Below are positions 1 through 10,017 of a stretch of DNA of 64,000 nt, piece after piece. The stretch comes from Massilia terrae (GTDB lineage Bacteria > Pseudomonadota > Gammaproteobacteria > Burkholderiales > Burkholderiaceae_D). The DNA lies in the NCBI RefSeq assembly GCF_024753145.1, contig NZ_JANUGU010000006.1, forward strand, positions 267,914-331,913, read 5' to 3'. Every line of letters begins with the position of its first letter. The first letter of the stretch is position 1. The notes under the pieces are model-generated. The model was not told the DNA's origin, did no database searches, and was given only the letters and a program-made list of their open reading frames with translations. The translations under genes were made by a program, and so were the position numbers.

Positions 1-879
1 CTGGGCGGCAGCGGCGCCTGCGACAGCACCACCCAGAACGCGATCAACAGCGCGCGCTCGCGCGGCAGCGTGGTGGTGGTGGCGGCCGGTAACTCGAACG
101 TCAACGCCAGCAATGCCAGCCCGGCCAACTGCCAGGGCGTGATCGTGGTGGCGGCCACCAACCGCGCCGGCGGCAAGGCCTCGTACTCGAACTACGGCGC
201 GATCGTGACGGTGGCGGCGCCGGGCGGCGATTCCACCGGCGGCATCCTGTCGACCCTGAACGCGGGCACCACGACGCCGGCCGGCGACACCTACGCCTAC
301 TACATGGGCACCTCGATGGCCACCCCGCACGTGGCCGGCGTGGTGGCGCTGATGCTGTCGAAGAACCCGAGCCTGACGCCGGACGACGTCGCGGCCAGGC
401 TGAAGGCGACCGCGCGCCCGTTCCCGGCGGCCTGCTCGGGCTGCGGCGCCGGCATCGTCGATGCCTCGGCAGCGGTGACGGCGGCGATCGGCACGACTAC
501 GACCCCGACGGCGCCCACCATCAACGAGACCGAGTCGAACAACACGCTGGCGAGCGCGAATCCGGTGAGCACCAGCGGCACCACGGTCAACGGCAATATG
601 GGCTCGTCCACGGATACGGATTACTTCGTGGTGCAGCTCCCGGCCGGCAAATCGCTGACCGCGACGCTGACGCCGAATGCGAGCTCGGACTATGACCTGT
701 ATGTGTACGACGCCAACGGGACCCTGCTGGGCAAGAGCGTGAACGGCGCCGGGCAGATCGACGCCGTGACGCTGGCGAACGGCAGCAGCGCGACGGTGGC
801 GCGGTATGTGCGGGTGTACTACTACGCGGGTGGGACTGGGGCGACCGGTGGCAAGTACACGCTGAAGCTGGGCTGGTAA
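1..879 (+). CDS. Subtilisin-like S8 serine protease, C-terminal part
   Basis: The reading frame is open from base 1, so the start, the signal peptide and the catalytic Asp and His lie before the window. The visible part holds the oxyanion-hole Asn region (VVAAGNSN) and the catalytic Ser motif GTSMATPHVAG, which define family S8. A linker rich in Thr and Pro follows. The last ~115 residues form a PPC (pre-peptidase C-terminal) domain, marked by NETESNNTLASAN and a DTDYFVV strand. PPC domains are typical of secreted proteases and are often removed on maturation. It is probably exported and degrades extracellular protein. A hairpin terminator lies about 20 bases after the stop. The family call is firm; the substrate is unknown. 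Confidence 0.93.
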   Translation: MGGSGACDSTTQNAINSARSRGSVVVVAAGNSNVNASNASPANCQGVIVVAATNRAGGKASYSNYGAIVTVAAPGGDSTGGILSTLNAGTTTPAGDTYAYYMGTSMATPHVAGVVALMLSKNPSLTPDDVAARLKATARPFPAACSGCGAGIVDASAAVTAAIGTTTTPTAPTINETESNNTLASANPVSTSGTTVNGNMGSSTDTDYFVVQLPAGKSLTATLTPNASSDYDLYVYDANGTLLGKSVNGAGQIDAVTLANGSSATVARYVRVYYYAGGTGATGGKYTLKLGW

Positions 880-898
880 GTAAGGTAGTAACGTCACA

Positions 899-925
899 AA
901 GCGCGGCGCCAGCCGCGCTTTTTTG
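899..925 (+). terminator. Rho-independent terminator of the S8 protease gene
   Basis: A 9-bp stem (AAGCGCGGC / GCCGCGCTT) with a 4-base loop runs into a T tract, 20 bases after the protease stop codon. Confidence 0.85.
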
Positions 926-937
926 TTAGCCGCAAAA

Positions 938-1045
938 CCGTCGTCCCGGCGCAGGCCGGGACCCATGGACAGCGTGCGTTGCCGAAACGTTGAAGCCGCA
1001 GGCCTATTTGCTCAGCATGGGTTCCGGCCTTCGCCGGAACGACGG
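938..1045. repeat. Intergenic palindromic repeat, type 1, copy 1
   Basis: Two small hairpin units in inverted orientation. The left unit is CCGTCGTCCCGGCGCAGGCC followed by GGGACCCATG. The right unit ends in TTCGCCGGAACGACGG. The same arrangement recurs between many genes in this window (near 3.2, 12.1, 58.2, 59.5 and 61.1 kb). It sits between the protease terminator and the dinB SOS box. Confidence 0.8.
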
Positions 1046-1084
1046 GCTTTAGCCAAACTTGCAATCATCCACGCTTCCATGGAA

Positions 1085-1104
1085 TACTGTACGAATTCAC
1101 AGTA
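1085..1104 (+). promoter_or_regulatory. LexA (SOS) box of dinB
   Basis: TACTGTACGAATTCACAGTA matches the CTGT-N8-ACAG LexA consensus and is a perfect 20-bp palindrome. It lies 13 bases before the GTG at 1118 that begins the conserved DinB sequence. Damage-induced LexA cleavage should therefore de-repress dinB. The position argues against a start upstream of the box. Confidence 0.85.
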
Positions 1105-1117
1105 TTTCAACATCCCC

Positions 1118-2194
1118 GTGACCGACCGCGCCCGCAAAATCATCCACTGCGATTGCGACTGCTTCTATGCGTCGGTCGAGATGCGCGATGATCCATCGCT
1201 GCGCGGCCGCCCGCTCGCGGTTGGCGGCCGCCCCGAGCAGCGCGGCGTGGTCGCGACCTGCAACTACGAGGCGCGCAAGTTCGGCATCCATTCCGCCATG
1301 GCGACCGCCCAGGCCATCAAGCTGTGCCCGCAACTGCTGGTGCTGCCGCCGGCGATGGAGAAATACCGGATCGCCTCGCGCCAGATCATGGAGATCTACC
1401 GCAGCTACACCGAGCTGGTCGAGCCGCTGTCGCTGGACGAGGCCTACCTCGACGTGACCGATTCGCCGCACTGCAAGGGCAGCGCCACCCTGATCGCGCA
1501 GGAGATCCGGCAGCGCATCTTCGAGACGGTCGGCATCACCGCCTCGGCCGGCGTGGCGCCGAACAAGTTCGTGGCCAAGATCGCCAGCGACTGGAACAAG
1601 CCGGACGGCCTGTTCCTGGTGCGGCCCGGCGAGGTGGACGCCTTCGTCGCGGCGCTTCCGGTGAAGAAGCTGTTCGGCGTGGGCAAGGTCACCGCGGCCA
1701 AATTGAACAATCTCGGCGTGCAGACCTGCGCCGACCTGCGCAGCTGGACCGTGCAGGACCTGCAGCATCACTTCGGCAGCTTCGGCCTGCGCCTGCACGA
1801 CTTGTGCCGCGGCATCGACTTCCGCGAAGTCAGCAACTCGCGCGAGCGCAAGTCGATCAGCACCGAGGAAACCTACACGCCGGACGTGCCGGACCTGTCG
1901 GCCTGCCTGGACCTGCTGCCCGAGTTGTACGAGCAACTGATCGGCCGCATCAAGCGCTCGGGTGCTGAAAAAATGGTCAACAAGCTGTTCGTGAAGATCA
2001 AGTTCGCGGACTTCCAGCAGACCACGGTCGAATGCGTCGGCTTCGCGCCACATATCCCGACCTACGCGCGGCTGATGGAGACCGGCTGGCTGCGTGCCAG
2101 CCGTCCCGTTCGCCTGCTGGGCGTGGGTGTGCGGCTGGGCGATGCCGAGCAGGTCGAGCAGCTGCGGCTGTTTGACGATGAGGCAACAGTGTGA
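1118..2194 (+). CDS. dinB: DNA polymerase IV (Y-family translesion polymerase)
   Basis: Error-prone polymerase that extends past DNA lesions. With the GTG start at 1118 it has 358 residues, close to E. coli DinB (351). The N-terminal metal site RKIIHCDCDCFYASVE (Asp12) and the catalytic SLDEAYLD (Asp107-Glu108) are intact, as is the little-finger region. The C-terminus carries QLRLF, a likely beta-clamp-binding motif. In-frame starts exist further upstream (ATG 1079, and one near 923), but they would translate through the LexA box or the repeat and add residues not found in the family. No good ribosome-binding site is seen before any of these starts, so the exact start is inferred from the SOS box and homology. 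Confidence 0.93.
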   Translation: MTDRARKIIHCDCDCFYASVEMRDDPSLRGRPLAVGGRPEQRGVVATCNYEARKFGIHSAMATAQAIKLCPQLLVLPPAMEKYRIASRQIMEIYRSYTELVEPLSLDEAYLDVTDSPHCKGSATLIAQEIRQRIFETVGITASAGVAPNKFVAKIASDWNKPDGLFLVRPGEVDAFVAALPVKKLFGVGKVTAAKLNNLGVQTCADLRSWTVQDLQHHFGSFGLRLHDLCRGIDFREVSNSRERKSISTEETYTPDVPDLSACLDLLPELYEQLIGRIKRSGAEKMVNKLFVKIKFADFQQTTVECVGFAPHIPTYARLMETGWLRASRPVRLLGVGVRLGDAEQVEQLRLFDDEATV

Positions 2195-2284
2195 AAAAGC
2201 GGCTGCCGCGGGTGAGAACTTGCACCTCGGCAGCGTGTAGAATGTCGTTCCCCTGAAAAACTGAGACAACGGAAATCCAAGCTT

Positions 2285-3181
2285 ATGTGGTTCAAGAATC
2301 TCCAGATCTACCGTCTGCCCGCGCCGTGGGCGTTCACTCCCGAGCAAATGGAAGAGGCCCTGAAGCCACAAGGTTTTGTTCCCGCCAGCAGCAATGAACT
2401 GCTGCGCCAGGGCTGGGATTCGCCGCGCGGCAATGGCAATCTCGTCCATGTGGTCAACAAGCAAATGCTGCTGGTGCTCGGCACCGAGAAAAAGCTGCTG
2501 CCGGGTTCGGTGATCAACCAGGTCGCCAAGGCCAAGGCTGCCGAGCTGGAAGAGCAGCAGGGCTTCCCGCCGGGCAAGAAGGCGATGAAGGAACTGAAGG
2601 AGCGTGTGGCCGACGAGCTGCTGCCGCGCGCGTTCTCGATCCGCAGCAATGTGTGGGTGTGGATCGACCCGGTCAACGGCTGGCTGGTGGTGGACGCGGC
2701 GAGCCCGACCAAGGCCGACGACGTGATCAAGCTGCTGCTGAAGGCGGTGGACCGGATGCCGCTGGAATCGCTGCGCGTGCAGCGTTCGCCGGTGGCGGTG
2801 ATGACCGGCTGGCTGGAAGCGGACGAGGCGCCGTACGGCTTCACGATCGACCAGGATACCGAACTGCGCGCCACGGGCGAGAGCAAGGCCGCGGTGCGTT
2901 ACGTGAAGCACACGCTGGAGCCGGACGATATCCGCCGCCACATCGCCGCGGGCAAGCAGTGCACGCGCCTGGCGATGACGTGGAACGACCGCATCTCCTT
3001 CGTGCTGACCGAGCAGCTGGCGATCAAGGGCGTGAAGCCGCTGGATGTGATCAAGGAAGGCGAGTCGGTCACCTACAGCGATGACGAGCGCTTCGATAAC
3101 GACATCACCTTGATGACGGGTGAGTTGGCCAAACTGATGGCCGATGTCGTTGAGGCATTGGGCGGGGAAGCCAAGGCCTGA
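2285..3181 (+). CDS. rdgC: Recombination-associated protein RdgC
   Basis: 298 residues beginning [11 protein letters not shown], the hallmark N-terminus of RdgC. RdgC forms a ring-shaped dimer on double-stranded DNA and limits RecA loading and activity. The length matches the family (~300). It follows dinB by 90 bases in the same direction and may be partly co-transcribed with it, though no LexA box is seen in that gap. A palindromic repeat follows the gene. Confidence 0.95.
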   Translation: MWFKNLQIYRLPAPWAFTPEQMEEALKPQGFVPASSNELLRQGWDSPRGNGNLVHVVNKQMLLVLGTEKKLLPGSVINQVAKAKAAELEEQQGFPPGKKAMKELKERVADELLPRAFSIRSNVWVWIDPVNGWLVVDAASPTKADDVIKLLLKAVDRMPLESLRVQRSPVAVMTGWLEADEAPYGFTIDQDTELRATGESKAAVRYVKHTLEPDDIRRHIAAGKQCTRLAMTWNDRISFVLTEQLAIKGVKPLDVIKEGESVTYSDDERFDNDITLMTGELAKLMADVVEALGGEAKA

Positions 3182-3211
3182 TAGATCGCTGCGCGCAACT
3201 TAAAGTATGAA

Positions 3212-3318
3212 CCGTCGTTCCCGCGAAGGCGGGAACCCATAGACAGTATGCGCGGCCGCGCTTTTACGCCGCAGGCCTGCAAGCTCAGCATGGGTCCCCG
3301 CCTCCGCGGGGACGACGG
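3212..3318. repeat. Intergenic palindromic repeat, type 1, copy 2
   Basis: Starts CCGTCGTTCCCGCGAAGGCG, ends CCTCCGCGGGGACGACGG, with CAGCATGGGT before the right hairpin. It lies between the convergent rdgC and catalase genes and may serve as a bidirectional end of transcription. Confidence 0.8.
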
Positions 3319-3368
3319 TTTCGAAGCTAAACAAGAAGGCAGCAAACGCAGCAAGGCGGGCGGGAACC

Positions 3369-4961
3369 TTACTGGTTTCCAGTAACCTCCTCGCTCGTCG
3401 CCGGCTCCTCCGATTTCCCACCCATATGCCGCGCCTGATGCGGCGCCGGCTTGCCCTCCATCGGCGGCAGCGCTTTCGCCTTCTCCAGATCGATCCCCGC
3501 GCGCTCCGCCACGCGCCGCCCGTAGTCCTCGTCGCAGTGCCACAGGTGCCACACCATCCTCAGCTGGATCGGCTCGGGGCATGACTTCAGGTCGCCACCG
3601 ACATTGTTGATCAGCTCCTCCCGCTCCCAGTCCTCGAAGCTCCGGTAACGCTCGCCCGCCTGGCGGTAGTCATCCGCCGTGCGCGAGGTCTGGTAGCGGC
3701 CGAGATGGCCTTCGACGTGCTGGTGGTAATCATGCTCCGGCTGCGCCGCTTCCTTCAGCCCGCCCACCAGGCTGGGCTCGTAGTTGATGTGCTTGTCCTC
3801 GCCCCCGGTGTCGACGTAGAACGCCATCTGCCCGTCGCGCTGGTTGGTGCGCGGCTGCGCGCCTTGCTGCGGTGCGTTGACCGGCAGCTGCAGGTAGTTG
3901 GCGCCAACGCGGTAACGCTGCGTGTCCGAATACGACAAGGTGCGCCCTTGCAGCATCTTGTCGTCCGAGAAGTCGACGCCATCCACCAGCACCCCGGTCC
4001 CGAAGGCCGACTGCTCCGTCTCCGCAAATACATTGTCCGGATTCTTGTCGAGCACCATGCGGCCCAGCGGCAACAGCGGGAACTTGTCTTCGGGCCAGAG
4101 CTTGGTGTCGTCCAGCGGATCGAAATCGAGCTCGGGATGGTCGCCGTCCGCCATCAGCTGCACGCAGAATTCCCACTCCGGGAACTCGCCGCGCTCGATC
4201 GCTTCATACAGATCGCGCGTGGCATGGCTGACGTCGTGCGCCTGGATCTCGGCGGCCTGCCGCGCGGTCAGGTTGCGCACGCCTTGCTTGGGCACCCAGT
4301 GGAACTTGACCAGGTGCGCCACGCCCTGGTCGTTCACCAGCTTGTAGGTGTTCACGCCCGAGCCTTCCATTTCGCGGTAGCTGGCGGGGATGCCCCACGG
4401 GCTCTTGACCCAGGTAACCATGTGCAGCGCTTCCGGGCTGTTGCTGACGAAGTCGTAGAAGCGCCAGGCTTCCTGCCGGTTGGTGACCGGGTCCGGCTTG
4501 AATGCGTGGATCATGTCCGGGAACTTGATCGCGTCGCGGATGAAGAAGATCTTGAGGTTGTTGCCCACCAAATCCCAGTTGCCCTCGACGGTCTTGAACT
4601 TGACCGCGAAGCCGCGCGGGTCGCGTGCGGTCTCGGGCGAATCCTTGCCGCCGATAACGGTGGAGAAGCGCACGAACATCGGCGTGCGCACGCCGGTCTG
4701 GTTCAGCACTTTGGCGCGCGTGTACTTGGATGCGGGCTCGTTTCCAATGTTGCCGTAAGCTTCAAAAAAGCCGTGGGCGCCGGTGCCGCGCGCGTGCACC
4801 ACGCGCTCCGGCACGCGCTCGCGGTCGAAGTGCGTGATCTTTTCGATGAACTGGTAGTTCTCGAGCGTCGCCGGCCCGCGCTCGCCGACGGTGCGCATCG
4901 ACTGGTTGTCGCGGACAGGATGACCTTGCCGGGTGGTCAGCGTCGGGCGCTTGTCTTCCAT
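3369..4961 (-). CDS. katA: Monofunctional haem catalase
   Basis: Converts hydrogen peroxide to water and oxygen. The start is ATG 4961, preceded by a GGGGGAG ribosome-binding site; this gives 530 residues, within the usual 480-550 range. Family marks are the distal His in [12 protein letters not shown] (His56), the Asn pair in DLVGNN, the substrate-channel segment [14 protein letters not shown], and the haem-ligand Tyr region SYSDTQRYR near residue 350. There is no signal peptide, so it is cytoplasmic. An upstream in-frame start (5027) would add 22 unconserved residues and is rejected. The exact kat name is a guess by similarity. Confidence 0.93.
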   Translation of the reverse strand: MEDKRPTLTTRQGHPVRDNQSMRTVGERGPATLENYQFIEKITHFDRERVPERVVHARGTGAHGFFEAYGNIGNEPASKYTRAKVLNQTGVRTPMFVRFSTVIGGKDSPETARDPRGFAVKFKTVEGNWDLVGNNLKIFFIRDAIKFPDMIHAFKPDPVTNRQEAWRFYDFVSNSPEALHMVTWVKSPWGIPASYREMEGSGVNTYKLVNDQGVAHLVKFHWVPKQGVRNLTARQAAEIQAHDVSHATRDLYEAIERGEFPEWEFCVQLMADGDHPELDFDPLDDTKLWPEDKFPLLPLGRMVLDKNPDNVFAETEQSAFGTGVLVDGVDFSDDKMLQGRTLSYSDTQRYRVGANYLQLPVNAPQQGAQPRTNQRDGQMAFYVDTGGEDKHINYEPSLVGGLKEAAQPEHDYHQHVEGHLGRYQTSRTADDYRQAGERYRSFEDWEREELINNVGGDLKSCPEPIQLRMVWHLWHCDEDYGRRVAERAGIDLEKAKALPPMEGKPAPHQARHMGGKSEEPATSEEVTGNQ

Positions 4962-5041
4962 GTTGGGCTCCCCCTTGGTTCGTCTGGAGAGCCGAGTATA
5001 GGAAGACGCCGCCAAGGGCAGCGCCACGTTGACGCAGCCGC

Positions 5042-5527
5042 TTACTTCGGCTCGAACACGCCGGCGGCGCGGTTCTTGGTCACGTTATCCCACGAGAACA
5101 CCTTGCCGTTCATGGCCACGTACACGCCGGACGGCAGGGCCTGCGCGACGCCGCAGGCGAAGCCGAGGTTGAACAGCGCGTCCGAATTGGCGATCTCGTA
5201 GGGGATCATGGCGCCGGTCAGGATGATGGTCTTGTCGAGCGCGGCCGCGCCCAGCACGCCGGCGGTCTCGCGCATGGTGTCGGTGCCGTGGATGATGACG
5301 ATGGCGCGCTCCGCCGAGGCCTGGCAGGAGGCCAGCACGCGCTGGCGGTCGGCGTCCTGCATGTCGAGCGAGTCGAGCAGGGGCAGGGTTTCCAGCGCGA
5401 CAGGAATCGTCATGCGCGAGCGCGCGATGACCTGTGGCAAGTGGCTCTCGGCAAAGTCGAGCTTGCCCTTGATTTCGTCATAATGCTTGTCGAAGGTGCC
5501 GCCGGTGGCAATGATGCGCAAAGTCAT
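5042..5527 (-). CDS. Half-size asparaginase-domain protein
   Basis: 161 residues matching only the N-terminal (catalytic) domain of L-asparaginases. The first catalytic Thr motif (ATGGTFDK) and the Thr-Asp motif (HGTDTM) are present, followed by [10 protein letters not shown]. The usual C-terminal domain of ~150 residues is absent, and the protein ends cleanly at VFEPK. No remnant of a second domain follows, because catalase-side sequence begins 80 bases on. It therefore looks like a stable short family rather than a recent truncation. Whether it hydrolyses asparagine is unknown. Confidence 0.8.
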   Translation of the reverse strand: MTLRIIATGGTFDKHYDEIKGKLDFAESHLPQVIARSRMTIPVALETLPLLDSLDMQDADRQRVLASCQASAERAIVIIHGTDTMRETAGVLGAAALDKTIILTGAMIPYEIANSDALFNLGFACGVAQALPSGVYVAMNGKVFSWDNVTKNRAAGVFEPK

Positions 5528-5620
5528 AATCGTTTATAAACTAGTCGAAAAAAAGGTGGCTAATGATAGCTGCAAACGAGGTGTATCCACATGTGTCTGC
5601 GCTAGAATCGCTGCGGTCAG

Positions 5621-6421
5621 ATGAGTACACTCCACTCCCTTCGAACCCATAAAGCCTACGATTCAATGAAAGCCGTTGCTCCAGGAACCGTGATTTTCCA
5701 CCGTCACAAAGGCTATGGCGTGATTGTGCACGTCAACCTGCTGACGGGATGGATCTCGGCCCGCTTCGGCAACGAAGCGCGCACGCTTGACCTGAACCTG
5801 TCGAGTGACGAAGTGCAGCATGCCGACGGCGAGCCGATCCTGTTCCGCCGCGCTCCGCCGGACCGCATGCCGCACGCGCGCCTGATGGCGATGGTGCGCG
5901 AGTTGCACAAGGCGGGCTACCAGAAACTCTACCTCTATTCGTGGCCGAAGCCGTCCGGCTTGCACTGGCGCTGGCACCTGTTCACCGGCAAGCGCGACTG
6001 GATGCAGCGTCCGTGGCGCGAGGGCTGGTATGGCTCGGGCGCCGAGTACAACAACAATCCGGTGATGGGCTGGGGCGATACGCCGGGCGCCAGCACCGAC
6101 GAGCTGATCCACTCTCTGGCGAAGTTCGATCCGCAGGGCCTGGCGCAGGCGCTGGGCAAGGACGAAGACCACACGGCGTGGTTCGCGGACGTGTGCGAGC
6201 TGCTGTTGCCGGGGTATATGTATAGCCTGGATATGCAGCGGGCGACGGCAGGGGGCGTGCGGGACAATCCTGCTGTGCCCATCGTGCCGGTGCGCGCGGG
6301 CTTGCCCCACTACAGCGGGCCGGCGATCGGCTGGCCGCCGGGCTGGGCCGGATTGTGGACGCGGTCGCATGTGATGCCGGCCCGTCGCATCAATCTCACG
6401 GGCGAGCCCGAGCTGCGCTGA
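5621..6421 (+). CDS. Conserved hypothetical protein
   Basis: 266 residues, soluble, with no signal peptide. The N-terminal ~60 residues (APGTVIFHRHKGYGVIVHVN... WISARFG) look like a small beta-barrel. The middle is Trp- and Tyr-rich (LYLYSWPKPSGLHWRWHLFTG; MQRPWREGWYGSG). I cannot name the family. A later start, ATG 5666 (MKAVAPGTVIF), is possible: a TAGAAT element at 5603-5608 resembles a -10 box and would leave almost no leader for ATG 5621. It is divergent from the asparaginase-like gene. Confidence 0.75.
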   Translation: MSTLHSLRTHKAYDSMKAVAPGTVIFHRHKGYGVIVHVNLLTGWISARFGNEARTLDLNLSSDEVQHADGEPILFRRAPPDRMPHARLMAMVRELHKAGYQKLYLYSWPKPSGLHWRWHLFTGKRDWMQRPWREGWYGSGAEYNNNPVMGWGDTPGASTDELIHSLAKFDPQGLAQALGKDEDHTAWFADVCELLLPGYMYSLDMQRATAGGVRDNPAVPIVPVRAGLPHYSGPAIGWPPGWAGLWTRSHVMPARRINLTGEPELR

Positions 6422-6430
6422 TCTGCTTGC

Positions 6431-6547
6431 AAAATGGGGTTCCCGCCTGCGCGGGAAGTCGTTTCCGGCAGTGCCGGGAACGACGAATGAGCTTAGTTAA
6501 AGCGGAAAGTAAGGTCGTCGTTCCCGCGCAGGCGGGAACCCCATTTC
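6431..6547. repeat. Intergenic palindromic repeat, type 2, copy 1
   Basis: Outer arms AAATGGGGTTCCCGCCTGCG and its near-complement ending GCGGGAACCCCATTT, with an extra hairpin unit (GTCGTTTCCGGCA...GGGAACGAC) between them. It lies between two convergent genes. Confidence 0.8.
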
Positions 6548-6560
6548 TTCAGCAAACCGC

Positions 6561-7550
6561 TTAGGCTTCCAACGCCTCGGGATTAAGAATATTGCTTGGC
6601 TTCCCGCTCGCAAAATTCACCACGTTCTCGAACGCCGCCCTGAAATACATCTCGTAGCTGTCCTTCTCCACATACCCCAGGTGCGGCGTCGCCAGCACCG
6701 TCGGGATGCGCAGCAGCTCCGCCCCCGCCGGCAGCGGTTCATCGTTGAACACATCCAGCGCCGCCCACCCCGGCCGCCCCGCACGCAAGGCCGCCTCCAG
6801 CGCCCCTTCCTGCACCAGTTCCGCACGGCTGGTGTTGACGAACAGCGCATCCGGCTTCATCCGCGCCAGGTCCTCCGCCGTCACCAGCCCGCGTGTCGCA
6901 TCGGCCAGCCTGATGTGCAGGCTCAGCACGTCCGCCTGTTCAAAGAAAGCCTCACGGCTCGGCGCGGCTTCGAAGCCATCCGCCACCGCCGCCTGCCGGC
7001 TCTTCTCGCCGCCCCACACCAGCACCCGCATCCCGAAGGCCTTGCCGTAGCCCGCCACCAGCTTGCCGATCTTGCCGTAGCTCCAGATCGCCAAGGTGCG
7101 GCCCTTGAGCGTGCGCCCCAGCCCGTTGAGCTGCGGGTTCACCGAGGCCGTCTGCCACAGCCCGTCCTTGAGATTGTTGGCATAGGGGACGATCCGCCGG
7201 CTGGCGGCCATGACCAGCGCCCAGGTCAGCTCGGCCGGCGCCACCGGCGAGCCAACCCCTTCCGCGATCGCGATGCCATGCTCGGTGGCCGCCACCACAT
7301 CCACGTGGCCGCTGACCTTGCCGGTCTGCGAAATCAGCTTCAGGTTCGGCAGCTTGGCGAGCAGTGCACGCGGGAAAGTGGTGCGCTCGCGGATCAGCAC
7401 CAAAGCGTCGAAGGACGCCAGCCGGATCGCCAGCTGGCCGATCCCGCGCGCGGAATTGGTGAACACTTTGACCTCGTGGCCGTCCAATAAACGGAAGCAG
7501 TCGAGATGCCGTACGGCATCTTGGTAATCATCGAGAATGGCAATCTTCAT
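6561..7550 (-). CDS. D-2-hydroxyacid dehydrogenase family protein
   Basis: 329 residues from ATG 7550 (MKIAILDDYQDAV). NAD-dependent 2-hydroxyacid dehydrogenase fold (SerA/GhrB-like). The catalytic triad is visible: Arg in NTSRAEL, Glu in FNDEPL and His in ATPHLGYV. The cofactor loop reads WSYGKIGKLV, so the first Gly of the usual GxGxxG is Ser. It lacks an ACT domain and so is not a full-length SerA. The substrate cannot be assigned. Its end faces the palindromic repeat. Confidence 0.85.
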   Translation of the reverse strand: MKIAILDDYQDAVRHLDCFRLLDGHEVKVFTNSARGIGQLAIRLASFDALVLIRERTTFPRALLAKLPNLKLISQTGKVSGHVDVVAATEHGIAIAEGVGSPVAPAELTWALVMAASRRIVPYANNLKDGLWQTASVNPQLNGLGRTLKGRTLAIWSYGKIGKLVAGYGKAFGMRVLVWGGEKSRQAAVADGFEAAPSREAFFEQADVLSLHIRLADATRGLVTAEDLARMKPDALFVNTSRAELVQEGALEAALRAGRPGWAALDVFNDEPLPAGAELLRIPTVLATPHLGYVEKDSYEMYFRAAFENVVNFASGKPSNILNPEALEA

Positions 7551-7911
7551 CACTTTTAACTGAAATTAGGCAAGATTTCGTAAAAGATTAACACGATATC
7601 CGGTTTTCCGAATAGTGCACTACATTGGTCAACAATTATTCCTACATTTTTGTTGTGACGAGCTTGAATCGGTCAATCAGGGGTGTACAATCGGCCGGAA
7701 AGTTACAGGGTTGACACACTTCCCCCCCGCACGACCGGTCTTGAAAAAATATAAAAAATACAAGACTATGCTATGACCGCCGTACCTGCCGAACCCATCC
7801 CATTGATGGCTTCCCCAGCGCCAGCGAGCCGCCGCCTGGCGCGGCCCACCGGGCACACGACGATCCTGAGGTACCGGGACGACAGAATTCTTAATTGGTA
7901 TTGGAGGACCT
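7551..7911. other. Gene-free spacer, pckG upstream region
   Basis: About 360 bases between divergent genes. The stretch 7551-7780 is AT-rich and includes TTGACA at 7711-7716 and TATAAA at 7750-7755, but their spacing (33) is too long for one promoter. A GGAGG ribosome-binding site at 7903-7907 sets the pckG start. The short frame at 7773-7911 has no sign of coding. The spacer probably holds pckG control sites, none of which I can define. Confidence 0.5.
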
Positions 7912-9777
<1,866 letters not shown>

Positions 9778-9814
9778 TGAAGTGCGGCCGCTGGACGGCC
9801 GCGTTTAAAAGAAG

Positions 9815-9841
9815 AGCCGCAGTCCGCTGCGGCTTTTTTTC
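9815..9841 (+). terminator. Terminator of pckG
   Basis: 8-bp stem AGCCGCAG / CTGCGGCT with a TCCG loop and a run of T, 38 bases after the pckG stop. Confidence 0.9.
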
Positions 9842-9866
9842 GCCTGTAATGCTTACCCCTGATAGT

Positions 9867-9898
9867 CCGTCGTTTCCCGCGCACGCGGGAACGACGGG
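9867..9898. repeat. Single-unit palindromic repeat
   Basis: CCGTCGTTTCCCGCGCACGC followed by GGGAACGACGG: one hairpin unit of the window-wide repeat family, without the usual inverted partner. Confidence 0.7.
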
Positions 9899-9960
9899 GT
9901 TTGCTGGTTCATGCACCGCGCTTGAGAGCGTGGCTTTCGAGCCACTCGCTGCGCTCAATA

Positions 9961-9989
9961 TTGCACAGTTTGCAACCCGTGATTATGAT
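9961..9989 (+). promoter_or_regulatory. Promoter of the lanthipeptide exporter
   Basis: TTGCAC (9961-9966) and TATGAT (9984-9989) are separated by exactly 17 bases, close to the sigma-70 consensus. Transcription would start about 20 bases before the exporter start codon, giving a very short leader. Confidence 0.6.
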
Positions 9990-10017
9990 GGGCTGATCGC
10001 GATAACCCGTGCTGCCC

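Noticed and set aside
1097..2941. A 614-residue minus-strand reading frame across dinB and rdgC
   Set aside because: It mirrors two well-recognised genes; its His/Arg/Gln-rich translation is typical of antisense frames in high-GC DNA.
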